64,000 nucleotides of DNA from Owenia fusiformis (lineage: Eukaryota > Annelida > Polychaeta > Sabellida > Oweniidae): the NCBI GenBank assembly GCA_903813345.2, contig CAIIXF020000001.1:26151915-26215914 (forward strand), read 5' to 3'. This document shows, piece by piece, positions 42,000-54,850 of this stretch (positions are counted from its first letter, which is position 1; each line of letters starts with the position of its first letter). Made by a program: the position numbers and the translations under genes. The notes beneath the pieces were generated by a model. It did no database searches and had not been told where the DNA came from. It worked only from the letters and a program-made list of their open reading frames with translations.

Positions 42000-44900
42000 G
42001 AGGTGGAGATCTTGTACATTGTAGTATATGGTAAAGCCTACATAGGATAGGAACATGCCTTTACATGGATGCATGCCTTAAAGCCTGTCTCTTACATGAG
42101 AGCATGCCTACAGTATGAGGCTCAAACACTGATCTGATAAAGAAACAAATAAGACAGAGTGAACATTCCAAATTATTGGATGGAGAATCTAAAAATCTAC
42201 CATTCACATTCACAAAATGTACTTGTTGGTTGAATTGATCAAAATTGGGAACAGAAAAATTGGGCACTGGAAATTTGCTGGTATGTCTAGAATATCAAAC
42301 TATTTACATGTATTTGATACAGAATCAAGAACATTACATTTTATGTCAAAAATTGAAATTGAAAGCTTACTAATAATACAATATATGTAGTTTTAGTATT
42401 GTTTTTAGTTTTGTATGTGCCTTAAAACTGCCAAATAGTTTTAAAATATATGTAATTACACATTAATATAATTAACTTCAGAGGTTTTGATAACATGGAG
42501 TCATTGAACAATCATGTAAATAGAAGCACAATAACTGTTTTGAAAGTGTGTGAAAATCTACTTTTCTACATACAATGAATTGTTATTCTAAATCATCTAG
42601 GATGTTTTTTGTCGTTTTTGCATTTGGTCTTTTAAGTACAATTGTATGTTCAAAGGGTACATACTGCCCTGTTAGTACTATTCTACAGTGTATTCTAAGC
42701 TCTTCGACATTTAAAAAGTCACTCAACTTTTTTTGTGATTATGAGTCAAAGAAAGCATTCTTGAGTTTCAAATTGACTTCTGTGGTAACTTGAAACCATC
42801 TTCTAATTTATTCCACTTACCTTTTATTGTTTCTCCAAATATATTCTTTGAAAATCGGATTTTAAAGGCGTTAATCAGGGCAATTCTCTGCCATTTTGAT
42901 CAAAAATCTTGTTGCTACCTAGAAACGAGCAATTGTGATCTTGTTGTTTCCTAGGAACTAGCAACTGTGATGTCACGTCACACCATGGGCTTTCAATTTC
43001 TAGTTGAAAGCCCATGGTCACACTCATGTGAATTCTGGAATCACATGGCAGCCATTTTGGAAATTTCAAAAAAGTTCCCAATTAAAAAGGCTAAATGCTG
43101 TTTACAAATTGGAAAAAACGATTGCAGAATCAACAAAAGGTTTGTGAAATAATTAGGATAAGGTTTCAAAATTATGCATATGACAATATATGACTACTAA
43201 ATGCAGGCAGGGACTTTTAATTGCCAAAAAGTTCAGTATCAAAAAGCATTGGTATCTACCTTAGTAAGGTACATGTACTCAGGTTCCTCAGATGGCGGCG
43301 TATTCTTTGGGTGCAGTTGCACCCCCTCTGAAATCTCAGAAAAATCCCTGAGGAAATAATGTCATAACAGCTATCAGTTCTTTATATTTTGCTTAGTGTA
43401 CAATGATCTTCTTAATTTTACGCTTTGCTTACTGCATTTTGTTTAATTAGGATGAAAATGGAAATTAAGCAATCATAATGGATCTAAACTCAATGTATGT
43501 CTGATGTCATATGACCATTTTCTGTAAAAAATTAGTTAATTAGTGTCTGATGGCCAGGCCTGATAGTGTACCTTTCAACCACTCTTATACTATTTTAACA
43601 TACTTTCAGATCCAATGTATGAATCACTTACAATTGTTTGTTTGTATATACATCTGTACATTTATGTGCAATAACATTCCATGTATAAAATAATTTACAT
43701 GTGAAAAATGTTCTAATACAACTGTATGAAATAGAATTGATAAATAAAAACAATTCAGTCTTTTGCATGTCCCATAAGCTGGTAATTAGGTAATTATTGG
43801 TAATCATTAAACCAGACCTAGCAAAACAAATTAATATGGATGAATCGAAAGATTTTATCAAAATATGTATAAGTAATTACAGTTGACAGGCAGAGAACAA
43901 TGTGTTATCCAGGGGTTCATTAACAGGAATTCCTATATCAATTTATCGTAACCATGAATATAATGACCTGAATGATGTCACAGTGGTCAAGCAAAAAATT
44001 GTTTAATTTTTTCCAATGGAAATACTTTTTCCTCTGAAAGACAAGTCTCGGTTTGTTATATGTAAAAATATCAAAACTGTCCGAAGCAGGCGTAACGTGC
44101 AGTACATTGATTCAATAAAAGACAAGTCTCGATTTAGAGAAAGAAGTTTATCAGTCAGTCAGTGTACTGCGCTAATAATTTTTTTATGAAACAGAAATAT
44201 CACCCAAATTAAAGGGGCAACAAGGCCTGTAGAGAGAAAAATTTTAACTTTTTCTGAGCTATCAAGGCAACATTTGGCTTAACATCTTCTTTGATATAGC
44301 CTACCTATTTTCTTAAAATGTATGGATAAACTATCAATTTCAGCATTAAGAACTGTAAATTCAGTTCAAATGTTCAAAAGGGGAAATCCACTTTTATATT
44401 TTTAAGATCCACCATGTTTCAAGAGGAATATCAGCTGAAATAATGTTTATCTATGGGGTTTCTAAAAATAAATGTAAGTCTTGATGAAATATCTAAACTT
44501 AAATATATTTTGACACTGGCACATGACCATTGAATAATTGGATCTCTGCACTAGGCCTAATCGTTGCACCTAAATTGGATATTCAAAAGAGGACATTTAA
44601 AATCTACAATATGTAAAAATATCAAAATTGTCCAAAGTAGGCTACAAAACTACTTTCAAACCATTCATGAACATGAATATAAAATAAACAGAACAACTAC
44701 ATGAACATAAAACTTAAACACTAACACTTTTTGGCATACCTGTACATACAGGTAGGTTAGATAATTACCTGGTGAAAATTATTGAATGCAATTTGTCATC
44801 ACATCCTCCTTCTCATCAACATGACCTTTTCGGTTTTGATATCAGTCTATCAATTTCAGTATTTTTAAATTCACTTCTGAACTAAAGGATCTAGTGCGCC

Positions 44901-45100
44901 CTCCATTATGATCTCCCCATGAACAAAAATAAATGCATCTGATTTTTCAAAATAAATATACTGCTTTTATTATTACATTTATATGTACACTAGTATCTTG
45001 TTGTCCTATATTCAGCACTGTATTGATGGATGTGCCATTTGCTTGAACTTAGAATCAGTATGATATACAGGTACCTTGTAATTGTAATGTGTCCATTTAT
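42000..45100. other. Intergenic region downstream of the RPTP gene
   Basis: No gene seen. It contains a 14-bp-arm hairpin (42983-43017). It also contains diverged copies, near 44030-44230, of the element that interrupts the LINE at 50558 (GACAAGTCTCGATTTAGAGA, TGTACTGCGCTAATAATTTT). Confidence 0.5.
42983..43017. repeat. Palindrome CCATGGGCTTTCAA / TTGAAAGCCCATGG
   Basis: Two perfect 14-base arms flank a 7-base loop. Related motifs occur at 8881-8906, 35959-35988 and 38612-38630, so this is probably the end or the whole of a short interspersed palindromic element. Confidence 0.8.
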
Positions 45101-45111
45101 AGAAAAACGTT

Positions 45112-47695
45112 ACAATGCATTTTGTATTCAATGATAGATGTCAACCAACTAGACAAAATAACATCCTTGACTTAGTATTCACTACATGCCCAAACCTCGC
45201 AGAAAGAATCTCGGTGGTTCCGGGCATGAGTGATCACGAGGCAGTCCTATGTGATATAAACCTAAAAATGAAAATTCAGAAAAAGAAGCCTCGTAAGGTC
45301 CACATATACAAGCGGGCAGAATGGACTGGACTTAAAGAGACTCTACGATCTAAGTTCAGCGAATTCAAAGAGAACTGTGAAAGTAGATCAGTTGAAGACA
45401 ACTGGTCCTCCTTCAAATCTACATTAATATCGTCAATCAATGAGCATATTCCAAGTAAAACTCTAAGTGGGAAATTCAAAGTACCCTGGATTACCACCAG
45501 GATACTGAGAATGATCCGACAGAAACAAAGACGATATAATGTTGCCAAACGTTCAAATGAACCTCATCATTGGCATAAATACAAATCACTACGGAAATTA
45601 ATCCATAGTGAAATTCGTAAAGAACATCAGCGCTACATCAACGATCTGCTTGACATTGATGAAAGCGAAATCATAAATGAGAATGTTCAGCACAAAGGCA
45701 TTACCAAACGCTTCTGGAGCTACATAAAGTCTAAACGCAAAGATGCATCAGGTATCAGCGTGCTGCGTAACAAAGATGGCGACGAAATAACAGACGCCGC
45801 CCAGAAAGCAAACATCCTCAATGACCAATACAATTCTGTATTCACAGATGAGGATGCCACTCTACCGACAATGGTACCTAGTCAAATTCCTGAAATGCCA
45901 AATATCAAAATTTCGACAAAAGGAATTCACAAATTGCTAACTGGCCTAAATCCATCAAAAGCCACTGGACCCGATCTTATTCCGACTAGGGTCCTGAAGG
46001 AATGCAGTGACAGCATATCACCATTCCTTCAAATAATTTTTCAACAGTCTATCGATGAAGGCTTAGTGCCTTTGGACTGGAAACATGCCAATGTTACTGC
46101 TATCTACAAAAAGGGACGAAGAGATGAGGCTGTGAATTACAGGCCTGTATCTCTGACGTCAGTTCCATGTAAAATAATGGAACATATTATATTCCATCAT
46201 GTTATGGCCCACTTTGACCTCTATGAAATTCTAGTAAAATTCCAACATGGATTCAGGTCAAAGCACTCATGTGAAACACAACTTGTCAATACAATAGAGA
46301 ATATAGCTCGGGCCCTCGACAACAATAAACAAACAGACATGTTGGTATTAGACTTTTCCAAAGCGTTTGACACGGTGGCTCACGAACGCCTCTTGCTCAA
46401 ACTCGACTATTATGGAATTCGCAATAATAACTTGAACTGGTTCAGATCCTGGCTTGTGGGAAGATCACAACAGGTAGTGCTCGATGGTGAATCAAGTTCA
46501 AAAACTCCAGTAAAATCAGGAGTTCCTCAAGGAACAGTTCTTGGACCACTCTGTTTCCTTGTGTATATCAATGATATGGGCAATAACCTATCATCCTCAG
46601 CCAGTCTTAAGCTTTTTGCCGACGACAGCCTTTTATTCATGACAGTCGAAAGCAAGCAAGATGCATTAACACTACAGGAGAATCTTGATAAACTGGTCTC
46701 CTGGGCATCAACATGGCAAATGAAATTCCATCCATCAAAATGCTATGTGCTAAATATTCACAAAGGTAAATCCCCTATCATGCACAATTACACCATGCTA
46801 GGGGAAAACCTTAAGTCGGTAACACACATCCCATACCTAGGAATTGACATCACAAATAACTTACGCTGGACTACACATATTCAAACTATTGTATCCAAAG
46901 CCAATAAGGTGCTTGGATTTCTCAGGCGCAACCTCCATCAATGCCCTGAAAAAGTGAAGGCTCAGGCGTATAAGTCACTAGTCCGGCCTAATTTAGAGTA
47001 TGCCAGCTCGGCATGGGATCCATACCGACAAAAAGATATTGATATGTTGGAACAGGTACAGAGAAGAGCAGCCAGGTTTGTAACCAAATGTCACTCAAGG
47101 GAACCAGGCTGCGTCACCAAAGCTCTTCAAGACCTACAGTAGGAGCCACTGAAGGAGCGTCGAGAGGCTGCTAGAGTTTTCCTTTTCTACAAAGGAAAGC
47201 AGAACCTAGCAGCCATCGACGTGCCTCCATACTTCCGCCAACAGATCAATACCAACACTAGGTTGTATCATCCTTCTAAGTTCATACAACCATCAGCTAG
47301 AACGGATGCATACAAATTTAGCTATTTCCCTAGGACAATAGCTAAATGGAACACTCTACCTGGTGACATCTTAGACTGTGACAGTCTAAGTAGTTTTAAA
47401 TCATCATATGCCTATGTCAATAACTGCAATTAAATAGGTGTGTTTTTAATATAGATCTATGTTTTAATGTAAAGGGTCCCCAGTGCACAGCAACAAGCCT
47501 GCACTACTGGTAAAAGGGGGTGATGTCAACGCGGTAGCCTGACAGTCTCCCCAGGTAAAATGAGTTGTAAACCATAGATCTATTTTTAAATGTTAAGGTT
47601 TTAAATTATATTCTATTCAAATTCTATCACTGTTAAATTATATATCTGCTTTATATGGGCTTATTAGCCTTTTGCAGATTATTGACATAGACATA
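45112..47695 (+). mobile_element. LINE (jockey/CR1-like) copy 1, 5'-truncated
   Basis: It covers the endonuclease C-terminus (SDH at 45229), the reverse transcriptase and the ORF C-terminus. The 3' UTR ends TTGCAGATTATTGACATAGA with CATAG. Copies 2 and 3 share the 3' UTR and end at the same tail, which defines the 3' boundary. 5' truncation is the usual result of target-primed reverse transcription. Confidence 0.92.
45115..47433 (+). pseudogene. LINE endonuclease/reverse-transcriptase ORF with one internal stop
   Basis: The ORF reads the last part of an APE-type endonuclease (NILDLVFTT, then GMSDHEAVL). RT motifs follow: KATGPDLIPTRVLKE, NYRPVSLTS, LDFSKAFDTVAHERL at 46351, SGVPQGTVLGPLCFLVYIND at 46516, and KLFADDSLLF at ~46610. 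The C-terminal Y-K-S-L-V-R-P-N-L-E-Y-A-S-S-A-W-D-P is typical of jockey/CR1/L2-group LINEs. TAG at 47140-47142 replaces the Trp codon seen in copy 2 (L-Q-W-E-P-L). The frame then stays open to 47433, so the copy is young but probably dead. The endonuclease N-terminus is missing. Confidence 0.92.
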
Positions 47696-47784
47696 GGCAA
47701 GTGAATATTAAAGTATTTTCGTTTCACCGTTGGCGTTAGTTTGGAGTTTAGACTGCATCCTTGAATATAGAATAATGTTAGAAG

Positions 47785-47907
47785 ATGAGTGAAGAAAAGC
47801 CCGTCAAATTACATCTTGATCGGGATATACCACCACGGTTACTTGCGAGAAGAGGTGCAATATCATTTGCCTCATACCCGAGGGATATTTGTAAGCCTAG
47901 ATTTGAG
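47785..47907 (+). CDS. First coding exon of an unrecognised gene
   Basis: The ATG at 47785 begins MSEEKPVKLHLDRDIPPRLL and then ARRGAISFASYPRDICKPRF plus E, ending phase 0 at GTAAGT. A weaker donor lies at 47891. The exon starts 90 bases after the LINE 3' end. Composition and the in-phase continuation to exons at 55492 and 63790 support a real gene on the + strand. The product is not recognised; the N-terminus is basic and soluble-looking, with no signal peptide. Confidence 0.55.
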
Positions 47908-48136
47908 GTAAGTCGGCGAATTTTCCTGATCAAATTTTGCATATTATTTAAAAATATTGATCACTGATTTTGAATTGATTCGATTCAATTTCAGATTTTA
48001 TTATCTATGTGCTGATATTCTATCGATATGGTAATAGTGATGACGATTGTCGCATTGTGAAAAAATGTTCACACTTCTCGTCACACATTGATAGACTCAT
48101 ATTTTACAGTGGAGTCTTACTGTCTTATGTCTTATC

Positions 48137-48300
48137 GCATCCTACGACCCCTTTAGATTGTGGTCGTACGCGCGAATCATTGGTCAGTCAATGTTTTTAC
48201 AAAGTTGGAGAAAATACTACGTATTGCACACCTAAATAACCTACCTCGATACATTCCTTAGTATTTTAGAATTCGTTTTATGTTGTTAGATCGCCAATAT
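48137..48300. repeat. Inverted duplicate, left copy (~150 bp)
   Basis: TGTGGTCGTACGCGCGAATC through TCGATACATTCCTTAGTATT recurs in inverse orientation at 49963-50112 with few mismatches. It is not part of the LINE. Confidence 0.8.
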
Positions 48301-48872
48301 ACCAATACGCGATAACATTTAGTTTTCGTTCAGTTTAGTTAACTCTCGTTTGAAGAGCTCTCATATACGGTACAACATCGTCTACATCCGGGTTCTTTCC
48401 CATTGGATTACACAGGGGTGCTATTTTCAATGCCGCACTGCGACTTTATTAAACATTTATGTAGAGTTGCATTTGCAGAAATGAGAGGTATGTATGTAAT
48501 TAAGATATATAACCAGGCTTTTTGAACTATAATCCCCAAATCCGAAGAAATCTGTAGTTGAAAATGCCGTCCAATTTCAGTGACGTCACTGATTTCCCAA
48601 ATTGCTCAGACTTCATCGAAGATCGAAAAAATATCAATAATGTTACTTCGAATCTCCGATTATCTATCTGATTATTCAATAGCTTGGATCATATAACTAT
48701 GCTTGAGGGCTGATGGAAGATCAGAAGCTGAGAAACGTTCAGAGTATAGACTCGTTCGGCGGGCCAATGAAAATTTGTCCCTTCCAAAGCGATGCATCAT
48801 GGGAGATATTTATGTAAATTACCACCTGAACCCTTATCGCGAATAGGAGTATTGTATCGGTTTCTCTATGTC

Positions 48873-49747
48873 TATGTCAATAATCTGCAAAAGGCTAATA
48901 AGCCCATATAAAGCAGATATATAATTTAACAGTGATAGAATTTGAATAGAATATAATTTAACCTTAACATTTAAAAATAGATCTATGGTTTACAACTATG
49001 TTGAATTACCCTGGGGCGACTGTCAGGCTACCGCATTGACATCACCCCTCTTTACCAGTAGTGCAGGCTTGTTGCTGTGCACTGGGGACCTTTTACATTA
49101 AAACATAGATCTATATTAAAAACACACCTATTTAATTGCAGTTATTGACATAGGCATAGTATGATGATTTAAAACTACTTAGACTGTCACAGTCTAAGAT
49201 GTCACCAGGTAGAGTGTTCCATTTAGCTATTGTCCTAGGGAAATAGCTAAATTTGTATGCATCCGTTCTAGTTGATGGTTGTATGAACTTAGAAGGATGG
49301 TACAACCTAGTGTTGGTATTGATCTGTAGGCGGAAGTATGGAGGCACGTGGATGGCTGCTAGGTTCTGCCTTCCTTTGTAGAAGAGGAAAACTCTAGCAG
49401 CCTCTCGACGCTCCTTCAGTGGCTCCCACTGTAGGTCTTGAAGAGCTTTGGTGACACAGCCTGGTTCCCTCGAGTGACATTTGGTTACAAACCTAGCTGC
49501 TCTTCTCTGTACCTGTTCCAACATATCAATATCTTTTTGTCGGTATGGATCCCATGCCGAGCTGGCATACTCTAAATTAGGCCGGACTAGTGACTTGTAC
49601 GTCTGAGCCTTCACTTTTTCAGGGCATTGATGGAGGTTGCGCCTGAGGAATCCAAGCACCTTATTGGCTTTGGATACAATAGTTTGAATATGTGTAGTCC
49701 AGCGTAAGTTATTTGTGATGTCAATACCTAGGTATGGGATGTGTGTT
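48873..49747 (-). mobile_element. LINE copy 2, 5'-truncated, opposite orientation
   Basis: The minus strand encodes the last ~200 residues (THIPYLGIDITNNLRWTTHI ... FLRRNLHQCPEKVKAQTYKS) without stops, through the normal terminator at 49132, and then the 3' UTR to 48873. It keeps the Trp that is a stop in copy 1. Its 5' break coincides with a ~200-bp TIR element at 49748. Confidence 0.92.
49132..49747 (-). pseudogene. LINE RT C-terminal fragment (copy 2)
   Basis: An open frame without internal stops carries YKSLVRPNLEYASSAWDPYR, MLEQVQRRAARFV and DAYKFSYFPRTIAKWNTLPG. This is the C-terminal (non-catalytic) part of the LINE ORF2; it cannot act alone. Confidence 0.85.
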
Positions 49748-49949
49748 ATCGGCAGAACGAAGAGATTTTAGTTTTTACATCGGAAATATGTCAGCAATTT
49801 TCAAAATGTCGGAAGGGGAATTCCCCAGGGATTTCCCTTATGACTGGTGCATGCCGGGAACTGAATGGAGGAATTTGATGGTTGAAATAAGTTAAATATT
49901 ACACGCAAATATTGCTATCAAAAACGAAAATCTCTTCGTTCTGCCGATA
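49748..49949. mobile_element. ~200-bp MITE with 22-bp TIRs abutting LINE copy 2
   Basis: TTATCGGCAGAACGAAGAGA with TTTT pairs with AAAATCTCTTCGTTCTGCCG with ATAA. No coding potential. It sits exactly at the truncated 5' end of LINE copy 2. Confidence 0.85.
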
Positions 49950-49962
49950 AACCCATACAATT

Positions 49963-50112
49963 GGCGATTCAACTACATAAAAAGAATTCTAAAATACTAA
50001 GGAATGTATCGAGGTAGGTCATTTAGGTGTGCAATGCGTAGTATTTTCTCCAACTTTGTAAAAACATTGACTGACCAATGATTCGCGCGTACGACCACAA
50101 TCTTAAGTGGTC
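49963..50112. repeat. Inverted duplicate, right copy
   Basis: Reverse complement of 48137-48300. Between the two lie LINE copy 2 and the MITE at 49748. Confidence 0.8.
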
Positions 50113-50126
50113 GTAGAATTCGATAA

Positions 50127-51450
50127 TCTATGTCTATGTCAATAATCTGCAAAAGGCTAATAAGCCCATGTAAAGCAGATATATAATTTAACAGTAATAG
50201 AATTTGAATAGAATATAATTTAAGACCTTAACATTTAAAATAGATCTATGGTTTACAACTCATTTTAAGATTGAAAGGAACCTTCCTGGTTGGCCCCGGC
50301 CCCTGTACCCCCCTAGGAAGTGCCTTTATGTTGAAATACCCTGGGGCGACTGTCAGTCTACTGCGTTGACATCACCCCTTTTTACCAGTAGTGCAGGCTT
50401 GTTGCTGTGCACTGGGGACCTTTTACATAAAAAACATAGATCTCTATTAAAAACACACCTATTTAATTGCAGTTATTGAGATAGGCATATGATGATTTAA
50501 AACTACTTAGACTGTCACAGTCTAAGATGTCATCAGGTAGAGTGTTCCATTTAGCTAAAGGACGATTCTCGGTTTGGAGAACAGTCTCCTGGGCTAATAA
50601 TTTTTTTCATGAAAAATATTACCCAAATTAAACTATGAATATTCAAAAGAGGACATTTAAATCTACAAGATGTAAAAATAACAAATTTTGGTCTGAAGCA
50701 GGGATAACGCTCAATTAGACCGATTCAATAAAATCCAAGTCTCGATTTGGGGAAAGAAGTTCATCAGTTTACTGCACTTATATTTTTTTGTGAAAAATCT
50801 AGAAATAATACCCAAATTTAATTATGACTATTCAAAAGAAGACATTTAAATCTATATTATGTAAAAAAAATCAAATTTGTCCGAAGCAGGGATAATGCTC
50901 ATTTAGATTGATGAACTTCGTTCTCCAAACCTAAAATCGTCCTTTGTATGCATCCGTTCTAGTTGATGGTTGTATGAACTTAGAAGGATTATACAACCTA
51001 GTGTTGGTATTGATCTGTTGGCGGAAGTATGGAGGCACGTCGATGGCTGCTAGGTTCTGCTTTCCTTTGTAGAAAAGGAAAACTCTAGCAGCCTCTCGAC
51101 ACTCCTTCAGTGGCTCCCACTGTAGGTCTTGAAGAGCTTAGGTGATGCAGCCTAGTTTCCTTGATTGACATTTGGTTACAAACCTGGCTGCTCTTCTCTG
51201 TACCTGTTCCAACATATAAATATCTTTTTGTCGGTATGGATCCCATGCCGAACTGGTGTAATTGTGAATGATAGGGGATTTACCTTTGTGAATATTTAGC
51301 ACATAGCATTTTTGATATAAACCAGGAAACAGAGTGGTCCAAGAACTGTTGTTGAGGAACTCCTGATTTTACTGGAGTTTTTTAACTTGATTCACCATCG
51401 AGCACTACCTGTTGTGATCTTCCCACATGCCAGGATCTGAACCAGTTCAA
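50127..51450 (-). mobile_element. LINE copy 3, rearranged
   Basis: It has the same 3' end as copy 2, with a ~60-bp extra segment in the UTR (near 50270-50330). An insertion lies at 50558-50945, and there are at least two internal deletions: the region that should follow S-S-A-W-D-P-Y upstream is joined to H-N-Y / L-N-I-H-K-G and then to V-P-Q-G. No frame is long enough to work. Confidence 0.88.
50558..50945. mobile_element. TIR element inserted in LINE copy 3
   Basis: AAGGACGATTCTCGGTTTGG with AGAAC mirrors GTTCTCCAAACCTAAAATCG with TCCTT. The interrupted LINE sequence is intact in copy 2 (TTTAGCTATTGTCC...), proving insertion. Inside are two to three diverged repeats containing GAAGCAGGGATAA and CCAAATT. 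Older relatives lie near 44030-44230. Confidence 0.85.
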
Positions 51451-51887
51451 GTTACATTACATGTTTGAATAAATGAATGTCCCCAGTCTAGCTTCTTCGA
51501 AAGTTATTTCTAGTGCAAAGGGTTTTACATTGACGTGTGGGGCTAGGTCAGAATGGGGTAACTTACTAACTTCAGCTCTTATTTGTGAGAAATTAGAATT
51601 TCCATTTCCCGTCATGTTTGATTTTGAAAAAATAAAAATCTCATGAGATCTCGATCCACACAAGTAAAATGCCTTCTACCTCGTATATTAGAGCAATTAA
51701 ACAACAAAGTGTCAAAGTTACCTCGTATGTCAAAGTTACCCCAAATTGATACGAAATGGTGCTGACGTTACGTTATACCCCTTTGCCCTATATTCTGACC
51801 TTGACATGAAGCGTTATTTGTATTAATTTATTTATTATTTTACTTTAGATTTATTGCTATCAATGAACAGAATTATGATTTAGTACA

Positions 51888-51966
51888 ATAACGTCATTTT
51901 GAAGGACAATATAGTGGCCCTCGGTCCAATATTTCACTATATTGCCCGCAGAAATGACGTTATTAG
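51888..51966. repeat. Short inverted-repeat element (AATAACGTCATTT)
   Basis: AATAACGTCATTTTGAAGGA with CAATATAGTG faces CACTATATTG with CCCGCAGAAATGACGTTATT over ~79 bases. It looks like a tiny palindromic element. Confidence 0.65.
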
Positions 51967-51969
51967 TAT

Positions 51970-54840
51970 TATTACCACCGTTAATGATCAGGACTGAGAC
52001 AGTAAGAAAATCAGACGTACTGAACGATATCTAATTTTATGGGGAAAATTGCCGGTCAAGAATTGCATTCTCGTCCGGCAGTATTGACCGCCATTATGAC
52101 GTCACATATTGCTCAGGTCGATTTTAACTTAAGCACTAAAACCCCTAGAACTGGCCCAGCAAGGTGGTAATAATAGACAACAGTGTCATGAGCCATAATT
52201 AGGCATGAGTACGCTAAAATGATATAATATTGGTAAATGGATCTTGTATTATGGGGGCATATTTCACATGCAATTACATGTGCAAGTAATGTTTGGTTGA
52301 TTTGAGATTTTAATGGTACATTATTATAAAACAGACAAACATTAGTTGTGCCATAAGCTATCTGATTTAAGGTAACATTTTATCTAAATTCGAACTAATG
52401 CTTCATTTACACATGATATTCCAACATGCTTGCAAGAGAAGTAAAGTTATCTCCAAAACTTGTGCTAAAATTGATACTACAACATCAGGAGATCACCCCT
52501 CATACTTTCCCTATCAACACCTGTGAATTATCTCGCAATAAAGCAATATACTCATCATCACTGCCGCTTCCTTTATGGTGTTGGTAGATCTATGTGCTTA
52601 AAGCCTCTGGTCATATCTGTAGAATATACAGATGCTATCTAATAATGGAATAGAGTAACATTGGCTTGTATTATGTATAGACATGAGATACTTTGTTTTC
52701 AAAAAAATTTGAATTGTTCATTTTATTTGAGTTTTTTTATACTTGTTAAGCAGTATTCGAATCAAACATGGTTGGAATTTCATTAAATGTCACAGTTTTA
52801 GCTTTTTAGATTCATTAGGTTTATTTGTTTTGACAGGATACATAATGTTTATCCTGTTGTATCTACAATCTACCTAATAAATAAGGTCCAATGTGGCATT
52901 TATGGAAAATTAACCAGGATTCTTTAATTTTTACATCTATTTTGACAGAAACATATGTTTCATTTCAAACAATTATGATGTTATGAGGATATAAGAAAAG
53001 TTACATTCATACTTAGGCTAGGCAAAGCTAATTACCTGGTTCTGATTCAATCAGTTATTCCATGGGCACTATTTTTCACCTTTGTTCTCTACCTAATCTA
53101 TTGATCATTAGTTAAATTAGCTCATTGCTTAGATTAAAATCTCATTTGTTTCACAATCACAGAAACCAAGAAATGGTGTTCCGAAATATTCAATTTCTTT
53201 TTATTCGTGTATGTCTAAAGTTTGCTGTTCATCTTAGTTAAAGGATGTATTTTTGTTTTTTCTACTATAGTAGTTAACAGTACATGTACTATTTTTGATA
53301 TGTTATGAAAAAGAAGAGCATTTGAACCAAAATTTAACTTTCCTTAGCCTTTTCAAAAACAAAATACATGCAGATGCTAAACAATTCTAATTTTTTAAAT
53401 CCTTACACTACCTCTTAGTAGCCTCTTTATTTCAAGAAGTCTGACATCTTGTTTATGTTTTTAAGAATTTAAATGTTTCTTCACCTAAAAATCTTTTATA
53501 ACTTTCCCATTTTATAAGCAAGATATGTAAACCATAGAAATTTTCTGATATGAAATATATCATTTGGTTCACTCAATAAATTGATTTGAGTCTATCACCT
53601 CTCTATGATCTTCTCTATAATGAAATTCTCAACCCTTAGAGAGAACCTGGCTGCCTCATCGTGATATTGGTCTGTCTGATATTTACTCACAATCAAAGCT
53701 GCATGTATTGCTATTGACATTTCTCTAAAATGGAGAAAAGTAAACATATCCAGCTAAGGTGTTTGATTAGAATTGTTAAAATCTATATAACAGCAAAAAG
53801 GGAGAAAAGTAAATACATCGAACTCATTTGTTCGATTAGACTTGTTAAAATCTAAATATCTGCATCAAAAAGTTCTATAAAATCGCCTGTAATAGTTGGA
53901 GGGCAATGTGACTAGTTAATGGAGATAAGGGTAAGATTGTTACATCTCACTTTGAGCTTGTATTATCTTGTCTTGTGTTTGTTGAACAAACAGCAACATG
54001 TAAACTACAAGAACACATAATCTAATTAACACATCAAGGAGAATTCTTGATTATGTTTGCAATGATACCATTGATATGTACCTCCCATTGATCCTGTTTG
54101 ATCTACCCTAGTTATTCACCTTTCCTTAAAGTCGGCTCATGTATATTATAACCATCATGATAAACCATGCCATCTCAAATCTTCTCAGCCCTGAGATGCC
54201 ATGATATAATGAGCTTGATTTGGCGATCCAGGAGAGCCCAAAATTGAGGATTTTTGAGATCTTTCATCCCAGCTCATATTTCATCTAATTGGGGTCATTA
54301 AACTTGTGTAACTGTGCCTGTTGTAATATCTGCTGTTAAATACAATGCCTATTATGTAGTGTATTGACACTAGGTTGATGATTACATGATAACAATCACA
54401 CTTATTGACAGTTATAACTTTTCCCATCTGATTTGCTCAGATCACAGAATATGCCTCATAATATCAGAGCATGTTTCAGGTGAAACAGAAAGATGCTATG
54501 AGTATCAGAATGATTATAACGAGCAGCTTAAAAATCTGTGACGTCCGGTCAATGATTGAAACTTTTTCCGTGAAAGAACAAATGCAATGTAAATACTCAG
54601 TTAATTGCTACAAATGGGTAAATTATCAGAAAGTTACTGACGATTTTTCATCAAACATCAACTTGACATATATTTACACCTTCTACGGAATATGATTATT
54701 AGATTTCCGTGCAAAATTAGGAGAATATTGAAGAGATTCACTGTTGGTCAGTAACCAGTCAAGACGGTGACTCACTCATTTGCATACAGCCAATCAGCGC
54801 AGCAGAAATTATCGATTTTCTTGACTTTGTGGAAAGGTGA
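51970..54840. other. AT-rich intron sequence, nothing recognised
   Basis: No exon, RNA gene or clear repeat was found. It probably lies in the first intron of the gene starting at 47785. Confidence 0.4.
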
Positions 54841-54850
54841 ATTACTCTTA

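Noticed and set aside
45276-45548. Minus-strand ORF inside the LINE
   Set aside because: Shadow of the LINE ORF in another frame.
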